Assembly: GCA_038260305.1 (NCBI GenBank)
Contig: JBBSNY010000009.1
Coordinates: 62,001-126,000, forward strand
From: CADCVQ01 sp038260305
GTDB lineage: Bacteria; Actinomycetota; Thermoleophilia; Solirubrobacterales; Solirubrobacteraceae
Direction of reading: 5' to 3'
Length of the DNA stretch: 64,000 bases
This document shows, piece after piece, positions 42,457-51,205 of this stretch; within the stretch, counting starts at the first letter, position 1, and every line of letters starts with the position of its first letter. Under the pieces are notes generated by a model, which was not told the origin of the DNA, searched no databases, and saw nothing but the letters and a program-made list of their open reading frames with translations. Both the position numbers and the translations under genes were made by a program.

Positions 42457-43389
42457 ATGGTCCAGCGCGTGACGGACATCGCCGCGAGGTCGCCCCGGCA
42501 GCTCTTCTGGGCGCGCTTCCGGCGTGATCGCGTCGCCGTCGCGGCCCTCGCGCTCATCGCGCTGGTCGTGGTCATGGCGCTTGCCGCGCCGCTCGTCACG
42601 AGCGCGCTCGGCGCCCCGGGGCCCGACGCCGTCGATACGTCGGCGCTCGATCCGAGCTTCGGCACGGCGACCGGGCCGAGCGCGGCGCACCCGTTCGGCG
42701 TCGACGACAACGGCCACGACGTCCTCAGTCGCGTCATCTACGGCGCGCGCGTGTCGCTCGCCGTGGCCTTCATCGCAACGCTGCTTTCGGTGCTGCTCGG
42801 GGTCGCCGTCGGGATGGTGGCCGGCTTCTACCGGGGCTGGGTCGACGGGCTGCTGTCGCGCGTCATCGACGTCGTGCTCGCGTTCCCGATCCTGCTGCTC
42901 GCGCTCGGCGTCGCGTCGGCATGCACGCTCGGCGACGGCTGTCTCGGAGGGACGATCAAGCCGGGGCTGAGCGTCGTCATCCTCGTCATCGTGGTTGTGA
43001 ACTGGACGTACGTCGCGCGCATCGTGCGCGGCCAGGTGCTGTCGCTGCGCGAGCAGGAGTTCGTCGAGGCGGCGCGCTCGCTCGGTGCATCGAACCGGCG
43101 GATCATCGTGCGCGACATCCTGCCGAATCTCGTCGCGCCGATCGTCGTCACGAGCACGCTGCTCGTCCCGCAGAACATCCTGCTCGAGTCCGCCCTGTCG
43201 TTCCTGGGCGTCGGCGTGCGGCGTCCGACCGCGACTTGGGGGACGATGATCGGCGACGCGACACTCAGTTTTGCGTCGCAATGGTGGTACATGTTGTTCC
43301 CGGGGCTCGCGCTGCTACTGACGGTGCTGGCCTTCAACCTGCTCGGCGACGGTCTGCAGGACGCCCTTGATCCGAGGGCAGCCCGTTGA
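42457..43389 (+). CDS. Oligopeptide/dipeptide ABC transporter permease (DppC/OppC-type)
   Basis: A 310-residue permease with the N-terminal OppC extension (SPRQLFWARFRRDRVAVAAL) and a binding-protein-dependent transport domain: PFGVDDNGHDVLSRVIYGAR, then EAARSLGASNRRIIVRDILPN with the EAA loop that contacts the ATPases, and LSFLGVGVRRPTATWG. Six hydrophobic segments are seen. It is the first gene of the transporter run, 60 bases before the binding-protein start. Confidence 0.92.
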   Translation: MVQRVTDIAARSPRQLFWARFRRDRVAVAALALIALVVVMALAAPLVTSALGAPGPDAVDTSALDPSFGTATGPSAAHPFGVDDNGHDVLSRVIYGARVSLAVAFIATLLSVLLGVAVGMVAGFYRGWVDGLLSRVIDVVLAFPILLLALGVASACTLGDGCLGGTIKPGLSVVILVIVVVNWTYVARIVRGQVLSLREQEFVEAARSLGASNRRIIVRDILPNLVAPIVVTSTLLVPQNILLESALSFLGVGVRRPTATWGTMIGDATLSFASQWWYMLFPGLALLLTVLAFNLLGDGLQDALDPRAAR

Positions 43390-43448
43390 TCGCGTCACGA
43401 GCGACCGCACACGGCAGGCCGCAAGGATCACACGGGGAAAGGATCTTC

Positions 43449-45197
43449 ATGTTCAGGCTCAGCGGCGCGGTGGCGGTGGTCGTCTCGGTTGTGCTCGCGG
43501 CGTCGGGGTGCGGCGGCGACGGTAACAGCGGCCCGCCGCCGGACTTCGGCAACACGTCCGGCAAGCGCGGCGGCGAGCTCACGCTGCTGTCGGCAGAGGA
43601 CGTCCAGAGCCTCGATCCCGGGGCCGAGTACTTCACCTACGACTACCAGGTCCTGTCGCTCCCGACGCAGCGCGCGCTGTACGGCTGGCGCCCGCGCGAC
43701 ACAAGGCCGACCCCCGACCTCGCCAGCGCCCTGCCGGTGACGAGCGACGGCGGCAAGACCGTCACGATCAAGATCAAGCCCGGTATCCGTTACAGCCCGC
43801 CGCTGCAGGACCGCAGCGTCACGAGCGCCGACGTGAAGTACGCGATCGAGCGCACGTTCCTGCCGTCCGTCGGCAACTTCTACGCCGGCGTCTACTACAA
43901 CGCGATCAAGGGCGCGAAGGCGTTTGCGTCGAGCAAGGCGACGGAGATCAGCGGCATCGAGACGCCGGACGACACGACGCTCGTGTTGAAGCTCAGAAGC
44001 CCGGTCGGCGTCATCTCCAACGGCGAGTCGCTGTCGCTGCCCGCCACGGTCCCGGTGCCGGAGGACTACGCGCGCCGCTACGACGCGCTGAAGCGCTCGA
44101 CGTACGGGCGCCATCAGGTCTTCACCGGCCCGTACATGATCTCCGGCGACGGCAAGGGCAAGCTCACCGGCTACAAGCCGGACCGCAGCATCGAGCTCGT
44201 GCGCAACCCGAGCTGGGATCCCAAGAGCGACTACCGCCCCGCCTACCTCGACCGGATCCGGGTCCTCGCGGGCAACGACATCGACATCGCCAGCCGCCGG
44301 ATCCTCAGCGGCCGCGGGCTCGCCAGCGGCGACTTTGCGACGCCACCGGTCAACGTGCTGCGCTCGGCGCTGTCGACGCGCCGCGACCAGCTCGCGATTC
44401 TGCCCAGCCAGGGCACTCGCTTCGTCGCCCTCAACACGACGATCAAGCCGTTTGACAACGTCGACGTGCGCCGCGCCGCGTCCGCCGCGCTCGATCGCAC
44501 GACCCTGCGGCTCACGCGCGGGGGTGAGACGCTCGGTCCGATCGCGACCCACTTCCTGCCGCCCGGCATGAAGGGCTTTGCGCAGGGCGGGGGTGAGGCC
44601 GGCACGTTCGGCTTCATGAACAACCCGAAGGCCGATCTCGCGCTCGCGCGCCGCTACATGCGCAAGGCCGGCTATCCGAGCGGGCGCTACAGCGGGCCGC
44701 CGCTGCTGATGGTCGGCACGAACCAGCCGCCGTCCTCGAACACGAGCGAGGCCGTGCGCAACCAGCTCGCCAAGCTCGGCTTCAAGTTCGACTTCCGCCT
44801 CGTCGACCACGCCGCGACGCTCGGCGACACCTGCGGCGCGCCGGAGGCGAAGGTCGCGGTCTGCCCCGACGGCGCGTGGGGCAAGGACTTCTTCGACCCG
44901 CAGTCGATGCTCGACCCGGTCTTCAACGGCGACCAGATCCACGCCCAGACGGGGGGCCCGAACTGGGCGCAGGTCGACGACGCAGAGCTCAATGCGCGCC
45001 TCGAGATCGCGAGGTCGGACACCGATCCGGCGCTGCGCGCGAAGGACTACGGCGAGATCGATCGCACGGTCACCGGGCGCGCCTACGTCATCCCGTGGCT
45101 GTGGGACAACCAGATCAACACCGTCTCGCAGGACGTCAAGGGCGTCGTGAACAAGTTCAGCGTGGCATGGGACCTGTCGTACACGTCGTTGAAGTGA
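43449..45197 (+). CDS. Extracellular solute-binding lipoprotein of an oligopeptide ABC transporter (SBP family 5)
   Basis: A 582-residue lipoprotein with a lipobox ASGC after a signal peptide (SGAVAVVVSVVLAASGC), then a family 5 binding fold: LTLLSAEDVQSLDPGAEYFT, ERTFLPSVGNFYAGVYYNAI, and SFRTRxxL-like RRAASAALDRTTL. A GGGGAAAGGATC ribosome site precedes the ATG at 43449. It captures the ligand for the transporter; size and family fit peptides or other large ligands. The order permease C - binding protein - permease B - two ATPases is complete. Confidence 0.92.
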   Translation: MFRLSGAVAVVVSVVLAASGCGGDGNSGPPPDFGNTSGKRGGELTLLSAEDVQSLDPGAEYFTYDYQVLSLPTQRALYGWRPRDTRPTPDLASALPVTSDGGKTVTIKIKPGIRYSPPLQDRSVTSADVKYAIERTFLPSVGNFYAGVYYNAIKGAKAFASSKATEISGIETPDDTTLVLKLRSPVGVISNGESLSLPATVPVPEDYARRYDALKRSTYGRHQVFTGPYMISGDGKGKLTGYKPDRSIELVRNPSWDPKSDYRPAYLDRIRVLAGNDIDIASRRILSGRGLASGDFATPPVNVLRSALSTRRDQLAILPSQGTRFVALNTTIKPFDNVDVRRAASAALDRTTLRLTRGGETLGPIATHFLPPGMKGFAQGGGEAGTFGFMNNPKADLALARRYMRKAGYPSGRYSGPPLLMVGTNQPPSSNTSEAVRNQLAKLGFKFDFRLVDHAATLGDTCGAPEAKVAVCPDGAWGKDFFDPQSMLDPVFNGDQIHAQTGGPNWAQVDDAELNARLEIARSDTDPALRAKDYGEIDRTVTGRAYVIPWLWDNQINTVSQDVKGVVNKFSVAWDLSYTSLK

Positions 45198-45207
45198 CCG
45201 CCCCGCG

Positions 45208-46170
45208 ATGACCCGCTACGTCGTCCGCAGGTTGCTGTGGACGGCCCTGCTGCTGCTCATCGTCAGCGTGCTGACGTTCGTCGTCTTCTATCTGCTGCCG
45301 TCCGCCGATCCGGCGCGCCTGCGCGCCGGCCCGCACCCGACCACGGAGCTCATCGCCGCGATCCGCGACCAGCTCGGCCTCGATCGCCCGTGGACCGTGC
45401 AGCTCGGCGACTACCTCCGCCAGCTCGTCCTGCACTTCGACCTCGGCCACAGCTACCGCAACGACGTCGATGTGCGCGACGCGATCCTCGAGCGGCTGCC
45501 GGCGACGATCTCGCTCGCGTTCGGCGCGCTCGTGCTCTGGCTGACGGTCGGGATCGTCGTCGGCGTCATCTCGGCGACCCGCCCTGGAACGTGGCTTGAC
45601 CGCCTCGCCATGGGCGGCGCGCTCATCGCGATCTCGGCGCCCGTGTACTGGCTCGGCCTCGTCGCGCTCTACCTGCTCTCCGAGGACATCGGCGTGCTGC
45701 CGATCCTGCCGGGCCAGGGCAGCTACGTCGGGCTGACCGAGGACCCCTGGCGCTGGTTCACTTCCCTGCTGCTGCCTTGGTGCGTGCTCGCGTCGGGGTA
45801 CGCCGCGATCTATGCGCGGCTGCTGCGCGCGACGATGATCGAGACGCTGTCGCAGGACTACATCCGCACGGCGCGCGCGAAGGGCCTGCGCCGACGGCGC
45901 GTCGTGCTGCGCCACGGGCTGCGCGGGGCGATCACGCCGATCGTGACGGCGGCCGGCCTCGACCTCGGCGCGATCCTCGGCGGCGCGATCCTCACCGAGC
46001 GCGTCTTCAACATCCCCGGGCTCGGGACGCTGGCCTTCGACGCGATCGGCAACGCCGACCTGCCGGTCATCCAGGGCACGGTCCTCTTCGGTGCGCTGTT
46101 CATCATCGTCGCGAACCTCGTCGTTGACGTCCTCTACACGCTGCTCGATCCGCGCGTGCGCGTCGCATGA
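45208..46170 (+). CDS. Oligopeptide/dipeptide ABC transporter permease (DppB/OppB-type)
   Basis: A 320-residue permease: RYVVRRLLWTALLLLIVSVL at the start, LGLDRPWTVQLGDYLRQLV, ATISLAFGALVLWLTVGIV, an EAA loop with TARAKGLRRRRVVLRHGLRG, and ILTERVFNIPGLGTLAFDAI. It pairs with the DppC-type permease to form the channel. It starts 10 bases after the binding-protein stop, and its stop overlaps the first ATPase gene (ATGA). Confidence 0.93.
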   Translation: MTRYVVRRLLWTALLLLIVSVLTFVVFYLLPSADPARLRAGPHPTTELIAAIRDQLGLDRPWTVQLGDYLRQLVLHFDLGHSYRNDVDVRDAILERLPATISLAFGALVLWLTVGIVVGVISATRPGTWLDRLAMGGALIAISAPVYWLGLVALYLLSEDIGVLPILPGQGSYVGLTEDPWRWFTSLLLPWCVLASGYAAIYARLLRATMIETLSQDYIRTARAKGLRRRRVVLRHGLRGAITPIVTAAGLDLGAILGGAILTERVFNIPGLGTLAFDAIGNADLPVIQGTVLFGALFIIVANLVVDVLYTLLDPRVRVA

Positions 46171-47261
46171 GCGCGCTGAGTGCGCTGCCGCGGCCGCTGC
46201 TCGAGGTGCGCGATCTGCGGGTGTCCTTCGACACCGACGACGGTGTGGTGCACGCGGTCGACGGGATCAGCTACACGGTCCACGCCGGTCGCACGCTGAC
46301 GATCGTCGGCGAGTCGGGCTCGGGCAAGTCTGTCTCCTGCGACGCGCTGATCGGCCTGTCGCGCGCCGCGCGCACCCGCATCGGCGGCGCGATCCTGTTC
46401 GACGGCCGCGACCTCGTGAGCGCGTCGGAGGATGAGCTGCGCCGGCTTCGCGGCAACCGCATCGCGATGATCTTCCAGGATCCGCTGTCGGCGCTGCACC
46501 CGTACTTCACGATCGCCGACCAGCTCGTCGAGGCTGTCCGCGCGCACCGCGACGTCCCCAAGCGGGCGGCGCTCGAGCACGTGCTCGAGCTGCTGCGGCG
46601 CGTCGGGATCGCCGATGCGCCGCGCCGCGCGCGCGGCTACCCGCACGAGCTGTCGGGCGGCCTGCGCCAGCGGGTCATGATCGCCATGGCGCTCGTCAAC
46701 GACCCCGAGCTGCTGATCGCCGACGAGCCGACGACGGCGCTCGACGTCACGGTCCAGGCGCAGATCCTCGAGCTGCTCGGCGAGCTGCAGCGCGAGCGGG
46801 AGATGGCGATGGTGCTCGTCACGCACGACCTCGGGATCGTTGCCGAGGTCGCCGACGACGTCGCGGTCATGTACGCCGGGCGGATCGTCGAGCGGGCGCC
46901 GGCGCGCGAGCTGCTCAGCGCGCCCGAGCATCCCTACACGTGGGGGCTGCTGCAGTCGATCCCGCGCCTGGACCGCCCGCGCGAGGAGGAGCTCGTCGCG
47001 ATCGCCGGCCGCCCGCCGAGCCTCATCGAGCGGCCGAGCGGCTGCCACTTCCACCCCCGCTGCGCGTTCGTGCGCGAGTCGCATCGCCGGCTGCGCCCCG
47101 AGCTCGCCGCGCCCGCCGACGACCCGGGCCACGAGACCGCCTGCCTGCTCGCGGGGGGCGCGCGGCGCGCGCTGTGGCTGGCGCTGCGCCACGGCGCAAC
47201 GCCGCAGCAGGCGCGCGCCGCGGTGCCCGGCGCCGACGACGACCCGGCGCCGGCGCCGTGA
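46167..47261 (+). CDS. Oligopeptide/dipeptide ABC transporter ATPase (DppD/OppD-type)
   Basis: A 364-residue ATPase. Walker A is GESGSGKSV, the signature is ELSGGLRQRVMIAMAL, Walker B is LLIADEPTTALD, with a His-loop in LVTHDLGIV. The C-terminal oligopeptide-transporter domain has the CHFHPRCAFV cysteine-containing element that binds an iron-sulfur cluster in homologues. The stop overlaps the next ATPase's GTG (GTGA, 47258-47261). It drives transport together with its neighbour. Confidence 0.93.
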   Translation: MSALSALPRPLLEVRDLRVSFDTDDGVVHAVDGISYTVHAGRTLTIVGESGSGKSVSCDALIGLSRAARTRIGGAILFDGRDLVSASEDELRRLRGNRIAMIFQDPLSALHPYFTIADQLVEAVRAHRDVPKRAALEHVLELLRRVGIADAPRRARGYPHELSGGLRQRVMIAMALVNDPELLIADEPTTALDVTVQAQILELLGELQREREMAMVLVTHDLGIVAEVADDVAVMYAGRIVERAPARELLSAPEHPYTWGLLQSIPRLDRPREEELVAIAGRPPSLIERPSGCHFHPRCAFVRESHRRLRPELAAPADDPGHETACLLAGGARRALWLALRHGATPQQARAAVPGADDDPAPAP

Positions 47262-48247
47262 GCGACTCCGCGCTGATCGAGGTCCGCGACCTCGTCAAGC
47301 ACTTCGCGGCGCGCGGCGCGGGCGGGGGCCGTCGCCGGTCGGGACCCGTCCGCGCCGTCGACGGGCTGTCGTTTGACGTCCTCGAGGGCGAGACGTTCGG
47401 CATCGTCGGCGAGTCCGGCTGCGGCAAGTCGACGACGGCGCGCCTGCTGACGCGCCTGCTCGAGCCGACATCGGGCACGGTCGCGCTGCACGGTCGCGAC
47501 ATCGCGACGCTGCCCGGCAAGCCGCTGCGACGCGAGCTGCAGATGGTCTTTCAGGATCCGTACGCCTCGCTGAACCCCCGCCGCACGATCGGCTCGATCA
47601 TCGGCGAGCCGTTCGCGATCCACGCGATCGCCCGCGAGCGGGGCGAGCGCCGACGGCGCGTCCAGGAGCTCATGGAGCGCGTCGGGCTGAACCCCGAGCA
47701 CTACAACCGCTACCCGCACGAGTTCTCCGGCGGCCAGCGTCAGCGCATCGGGATCGCGCGCGCGCTCGCGCTCGATCCGCGGATCCTCGTCGCCGACGAG
47801 CCGGTGTCGGCGCTCGACGTCTCGATCCAGGCGCAGATCCTCAACCTCCTGCGCGGCCTGCAGCGCGACCTCGGCCTGACGATCGTGTTCATCGCCCACG
47901 ATCTCTCCGTCGTGCGCTACATGTGCGACCGCGTCGCGGTCATGTACCTCGGTCAGATCGTCGAGCTCGCGACCGCCGCGGAGCTGTTCGCCCATCCGCG
48001 CCACCCGTACACCGCGGCCCTGCTGTCGGCCGTGCCGATCGCCGATCCGCAGCTCGCACACGCGCGCCGGCGGGAGGTCCTCGGCGGCGAGCCGCCGTCC
48101 GCGATCGATCCGCCCGCGGCATGTCGCTTCCATCCGCGCTGCCCGCGTTTCGTCGCGGGTGAGTGCGACGTCCGCGAGCCGTCGCTGGAGCCCAAGCCGG
48201 GTGGCGGCCTGGCCGCCTGCCATCACCCGCTGACCGACGGCGGCTGA
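47258..48247 (+). CDS. Oligopeptide/dipeptide ABC transporter ATPase (DppF/OppF-type)
   Basis: A 329-residue ATPase from a GTG at 47258. Walker A is GESGCGKST, the DPYASLNPRRTIGSII segment is typical of the F-type subunit, the signature is EFSGGQRQRIGIARAL, Walker B is ILVADEPVSALD, and the C-terminal CRFHPRCPRF element is present. It is the last gene of the transporter cluster; tRNA-Arg follows 28 bases later. Confidence 0.93.
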   Translation: MSDSALIEVRDLVKHFAARGAGGGRRRSGPVRAVDGLSFDVLEGETFGIVGESGCGKSTTARLLTRLLEPTSGTVALHGRDIATLPGKPLRRELQMVFQDPYASLNPRRTIGSIIGEPFAIHAIARERGERRRRVQELMERVGLNPEHYNRYPHEFSGGQRQRIGIARALALDPRILVADEPVSALDVSIQAQILNLLRGLQRDLGLTIVFIAHDLSVVRYMCDRVAVMYLGQIVELATAAELFAHPRHPYTAALLSAVPIADPQLAHARRREVLGGEPPSAIDPPAACRFHPRCPRFVAGECDVREPSLEPKPGGGLAACHHPLTDGG

Positions 48248-48275
48248 CCGACGTATCCTCCACGGCGCCGCACCC

Positions 48276-48349
48276 GCCCCGATAGCTCAGCTGGACAGAG
48301 CGTCCCCCTCCTAAGGGGAAGGCCGCTGGTTCGAATCCAGCTCGGGGCA
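48276..48349 (+). tRNA. tRNA-Arg, anticodon CCU
   Basis: A complete cloverleaf: acceptor arms GCCCCGA (48276-48282) and TCGGGGC (48342-48348), D arm GCTC/GAGC, anticodon stem TCCCC/GGGGA with loop CTCCTAA giving anticodon CCT (codon AGG), and T arm GCTGG-TTCGAAT-CCAGC. The discriminator is A at 48349. CCA is not encoded. Confidence 0.95.
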
Positions 48350-48351
48350 CT

Positions 48352-48768
48352 GTGTCCTCCTCAGAACGCAAGCGTCGCGTGATCACCGCGCTGCAGGTCA
48401 AGCTGCTGAACCCGCCGATCCGTGCGCTCGCCGCGCGCGGGCTCGCGCCGACGGTGTCCCTGCTCGAGACGACGGGTCGCACGAGCGGCCTGCCGCGTCG
48501 CACGCCCGTCAGCAAGGGGCTGGACAAGGGCACGAACACGTTCTGGATCGTCGCCGAGTACGGCCGTGCCTCGGCCTACGTGCGGAACATCGAGGCGCAG
48601 CCGCGCGTGCGCCTGCGCATCGGTCGGCGCTGGTGCGACGGCACGGCGCACGTGCTCGCCGACGACGACCCGCTCCTGCGCCAGCATCACATGTCGCGCC
48701 TGAACGCAGCCACCGTGCGCGCGATGGGCACCGATCTGCTGACGATTCGCGTCGACCTCGACGACTGA
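48352..48768 (+). CDS. Deazaflavin (F420)-dependent nitroreductase family protein (DDN-like)
   Basis: A 138-residue DUF385/DDN-like protein from a GTG only 3 bases after the tRNA. It has VSLLETTGRTSGLPRRTPVS, the conserved TxGRxSGxxR pattern, FWIVAEYGRASAYVRNIEAQ, and RVRLRIGRRWCDGTAHVLA. Members bind coenzyme F420 in a split barrel and reduce quinones or nitro groups. Because the start lies at the tRNA 3' end, transcription probably reads through or starts within the tRNA. Confidence 0.85.
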   Translation: MSSSERKRRVITALQVKLLNPPIRALAARGLAPTVSLLETTGRTSGLPRRTPVSKGLDKGTNTFWIVAEYGRASAYVRNIEAQPRVRLRIGRRWCDGTAHVLADDDPLLRQHHMSRLNAATVRAMGTDLLTIRVDLDD

Positions 48769-48818
48769 GCTCGTCGTAGCCGGTTACAGCCCGCGCAGCG
48801 GCACCGCGGGCGGCCGGC

Positions 48819-49046
48819 TCACAACCCGCGCAGTGGGGCTCCGGGCGGGCGCGGCGGACGCCGGTACGGCGCCGCCTGCGGGCGCAGGTGCGCCTGGAGC
48901 CGGAGGTGCGTCAGCGGTGCACTGAGGCGCAGCGCCTCGGACTGCGCCCGGGTGAGCTTCAGCGGCGCGGAATCCTGCCGTCCGCCGTCGATGCAGGTCA
49001 GTGCCGGCGGGGTCATGTCGGAGGCTGTCGGTCGCTTGCGCGCCAC
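48819..49046 (-). CDS. Small basic Pro-rich protein, unknown function
   Basis: A 75-residue protein from a GTG at 49046, preceded by a G-rich stretch (GGGGGG). It reads MARKRPTASD, then ALTCIDGGRQDSAPLKLTRA, and ends PPRPPGAPLRGL. The DNA just after its stop repeats the same ending out of frame (VPLRGL-type), so the 3' end seems partly duplicated. There is no recognised domain. It may be a real small gene or a remnant. Confidence 0.4.
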   Translation of the reverse strand: MARKRPTASDMTPPALTCIDGGRQDSAPLKLTRAQSEALRLSAPLTHLRLQAHLRPQAAPYRRPPRPPGAPLRGL

Positions 49047-49159
49047 GAAAGGCCCCCCTTCCGTACTCGGTTGACTCGCCGGCTCGTGGCGTCATCTCCG
49101 CGGCCCCGGTGAAGCCTTGAGCGACCGAAGCTACGCCTCTCGTCGCACGACCGCAAGGT

Positions 49160-49708
49160 TCAGCGGTCGGGCCGCTCCGGGTACACGTCGTCGATCGTGC
49201 AGAGCGCCGCGTACGGCGCGCCGGCGGCGGCCTCGATCCGCTCGCCGCCGCCCATGAGGCGGTCGAGCACGCTGACGACGCCGCAGATCTCGTGTCCGGC
49301 CTCCTGCAGCGCCTCGATCGCCCTGATCGTCGAGCCGCCGGTGCTGACGACGTCCTCGACGACGAGGCAGCGATCGTCGGCGCTCAGCAGCGGGCCCTCG
49401 ATGCGCCGCGCGAGACCGTGTGCCTTGGCCTCCTTGCGCACGAAGAAGACCTTGACGTCGGCGCCGGCCGCGAGTGCCGCGCAGGCGACCGGGTCGGCGC
49501 CCATCGTCATCCCGCCGACGGCCGTGGCGCCCCATCGCAGCGCGTGCTCGGCGACGAGCTCGCCGAGCGCCGCGAAGCCCGCCGGCAGCAGGATCGCGCG
49601 CTTGGCGTCGACGTAGTACTGCGCGACGGCACCGCTCGTCAGCGTCACCTCGCCGAGGATCAGCGCGTGCTCGCGCAGCTCCTCGGCCAAACGTCCAGGG
49701 GCATCCAT
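49160..49708 (-). CDS. pyrE: Orotate phosphoribosyltransferase
   Basis: A 182-residue type I PRTase. It has VTLTSGAVAQYYVDAKRAIL at the N-terminus (substrate loop), VGGMTMGADPVACAALAAGA, FFVRKEAKAHGLARRIEGP, the PRPP loop CLVVEDVVSTGGSTIRAIEA, and a C-terminal VLDRLMGGGERIEAAA. It makes OMP from orotate and PRPP in pyrimidine synthesis. The ATG at 49708 is only 21 bases from the divergent start at 49730, so control elements must be very short or lie inside the genes. Confidence 0.92.
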   Translation of the reverse strand: MDAPGRLAEELREHALILGEVTLTSGAVAQYYVDAKRAILLPAGFAALGELVAEHALRWGATAVGGMTMGADPVACAALAAGADVKVFFVRKEAKAHGLARRIEGPLLSADDRCLVVEDVVSTGGSTIRAIEALQEAGHEICGVVSVLDRLMGGGERIEAAAGAPYAALCTIDDVYPERPDR

Positions 49709-49729
49709 GATGCTGGAAACCTTAGAGCC

Positions 49730-50125
49730 GTGATCGAACGTCTCCTGCGGATCCTCGCGATCTCGCTCTCCCTCATCGTCTTCGCCGGCTTCGGCATGTT
49801 CGCGATCGACGAGTTCAACAGTGCCTCCACGCACCAGACCAACGAGCTCGCCGGCTACGAGCAGGCCGCTCCGACGCCCGCCGGCGAACGCCAGCGCGAG
49901 GCGCGCCACAGCACCCTGCGCGAGTACATCGACGACGCCAACGACGTTCTGCTGGCGCCGTTCGCCGACATCGTCGGCTCCGGCAGCCGCTGGGCGCAGC
50001 GCGGCGTCCCGGCGCTGCTCGGGCTGTTCTTCTACGGCTTCGTGCTCGGCTACGCCGCCCGCTTCATGCATGGCCGCGGCAAGCTGCCGGCGACCCGCCT
50101 GACGGCGGGGCGCAGCCGGGCCTAG
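49730..50125 (+). CDS. Small two-TM membrane protein, unknown function
   Basis: A 131-residue protein from a GTG at 49730. It has one TM helix at the start (LRILAISLSLIVFAGFGMFA) and a second near the end (GVPALLGLFFYGFVLGYAA), with an exposed helical linker (NELAGYEQAAPTPAGERQRE). No known family. Its stop overlaps that of the L,D-transpeptidase gene tail to tail by four bases. Confidence 0.75.
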   Translation: MIERLLRILAISLSLIVFAGFGMFAIDEFNSASTHQTNELAGYEQAAPTPAGERQREARHSTLREYIDDANDVLLAPFADIVGSGSRWAQRGVPALLGLFFYGFVLGYAARFMHGRGKLPATRLTAGRSRA

Positions 50126-51105
50126 GGGTTCGGTCCGTAGTACACGTCGACCGGCGTGCCGATCGCGATCCAGTTGAAGATGCTGCGCGCTTCCGGAACC
50201 GGGCTGCGCAGGCAGCCGTGGCTGGCGGGATAGATCGGTACCGACGCGTAGCCGTGCGTCGCGTAGCCGCCGATGAAGTAGGCCGAGTCGACCATGCCCT
50301 TCTGATTGATGCCGGGCGTCTTTGAATAGACGCGAAACGAGCCGAGGATCGTCGGCGTGCTTGCCTTGCCCGACGAGATCGGGTAGATCCGCTGCGCCCG
50401 GCCGCCGCTGATCAGCGCCATGACCTGGCGCGTGAGGTCGGCCTCGATGTGGCGGCCGTGCTCGGGGTGGCGGACCTTGAAGGCGCCGCCGCCGCGCGCG
50501 ATGCGCCGCATGACGGAGACCGAGGCGTCGGAGGTGCGCTGCATCCCGGTGTTCTTGCGAAAGGCCAGCACGGCGCGCGCCGTACGGTCGTCGTAGCTGC
50601 CGCGCGCGCCGACGACGTAACCGAGCCTGCTGAGCCGGCGCTGCAGCGCGCGCACGGCGCGCTGGCTGCTGTGCGGCCCGACGCTGCGCGGGATGACGTC
50701 GACGGCGCGGCCGGTCGCCGTGAGCGTCGCGAGCTGCTCCGTGGCTCGGTGCGAGGCGCGGACGAGCAGCCGGCCCGAGCGCTCCGCACGGTAGGAGGTC
50801 AGGAACATCCCCGTGCCGTTCGGACCGGGCAGGATCGACTGGCGCTTGACGCGGACCTTCTTGGCGCCGTAGTAGAAGCGCACCGTCACCTGCTGGTCGG
50901 CGACGAAGGTCGCGACGCTGCCGCGGACGCGGACCGTCGAGCCGACGAGCACGGTCGCGAGCTTGCCGCCGACGCGCTCGACGCCGAGCTTCAGCTGCGA
51001 CTGCACGGGAACCGTGGCCGGCGGTGCGACGGGCTGCTGGGCCTGTGCGGCGGAGGGTGCGACGGCGAGCGCCGCGAGGAGACTGAGAGGGACAGATCGG
51101 CGCAT
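50122..51105 (-). CDS. L,D-transpeptidase with peptidoglycan-binding domain
   Basis: A 327-residue exported protein: signal peptide (LSLLAALAVAPSAAQA), a beta-rich stretch, a peptidoglycan-binding domain (QRAVRALQRRLSRLGYVV, SYDDRTARAVLAFRKNTG), and a C-terminal YkuD domain with GGYATHGYASVPIYPASHGC followed by LR. The SHGCxR motif carries the catalytic Cys. It would make 3-3 cross-links or attach proteins in the wall. Together with the class A PBP at 54230 and the sortase, it makes this part of the chromosome rich in wall enzymes. Confidence 0.92.
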   Translation of the reverse strand: MRRSVPLSLLAALAVAPSAAQAQQPVAPPATVPVQSQLKLGVERVGGKLATVLVGSTVRVRGSVATFVADQQVTVRFYYGAKKVRVKRQSILPGPNGTGMFLTSYRAERSGRLLVRASHRATEQLATLTATGRAVDVIPRSVGPHSSQRAVRALQRRLSRLGYVVGARGSYDDRTARAVLAFRKNTGMQRTSDASVSVMRRIARGGGAFKVRHPEHGRHIEADLTRQVMALISGGRAQRIYPISSGKASTPTILGSFRVYSKTPGINQKGMVDSAYFIGGYATHGYASVPIYPASHGCLRSPVPEARSIFNWIAIGTPVDVYYGPNP

Positions 51106-51205
51106 CGGCGGGACTATGGCATGCGTCGGGGCGCCGGGCGTGCGATTTCTCACACGTCGGGCGCGCGGGCGCTCAGACGGCGCGCCGGCGGTCGGCCCCC
51201 GATGC

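Noticed and set aside
43386..43448. Earlier start of the solute-binding lipoprotein at 43386
   Set aside because: The ATG at 43449 has a good ribosome site and directly starts the signal peptide.
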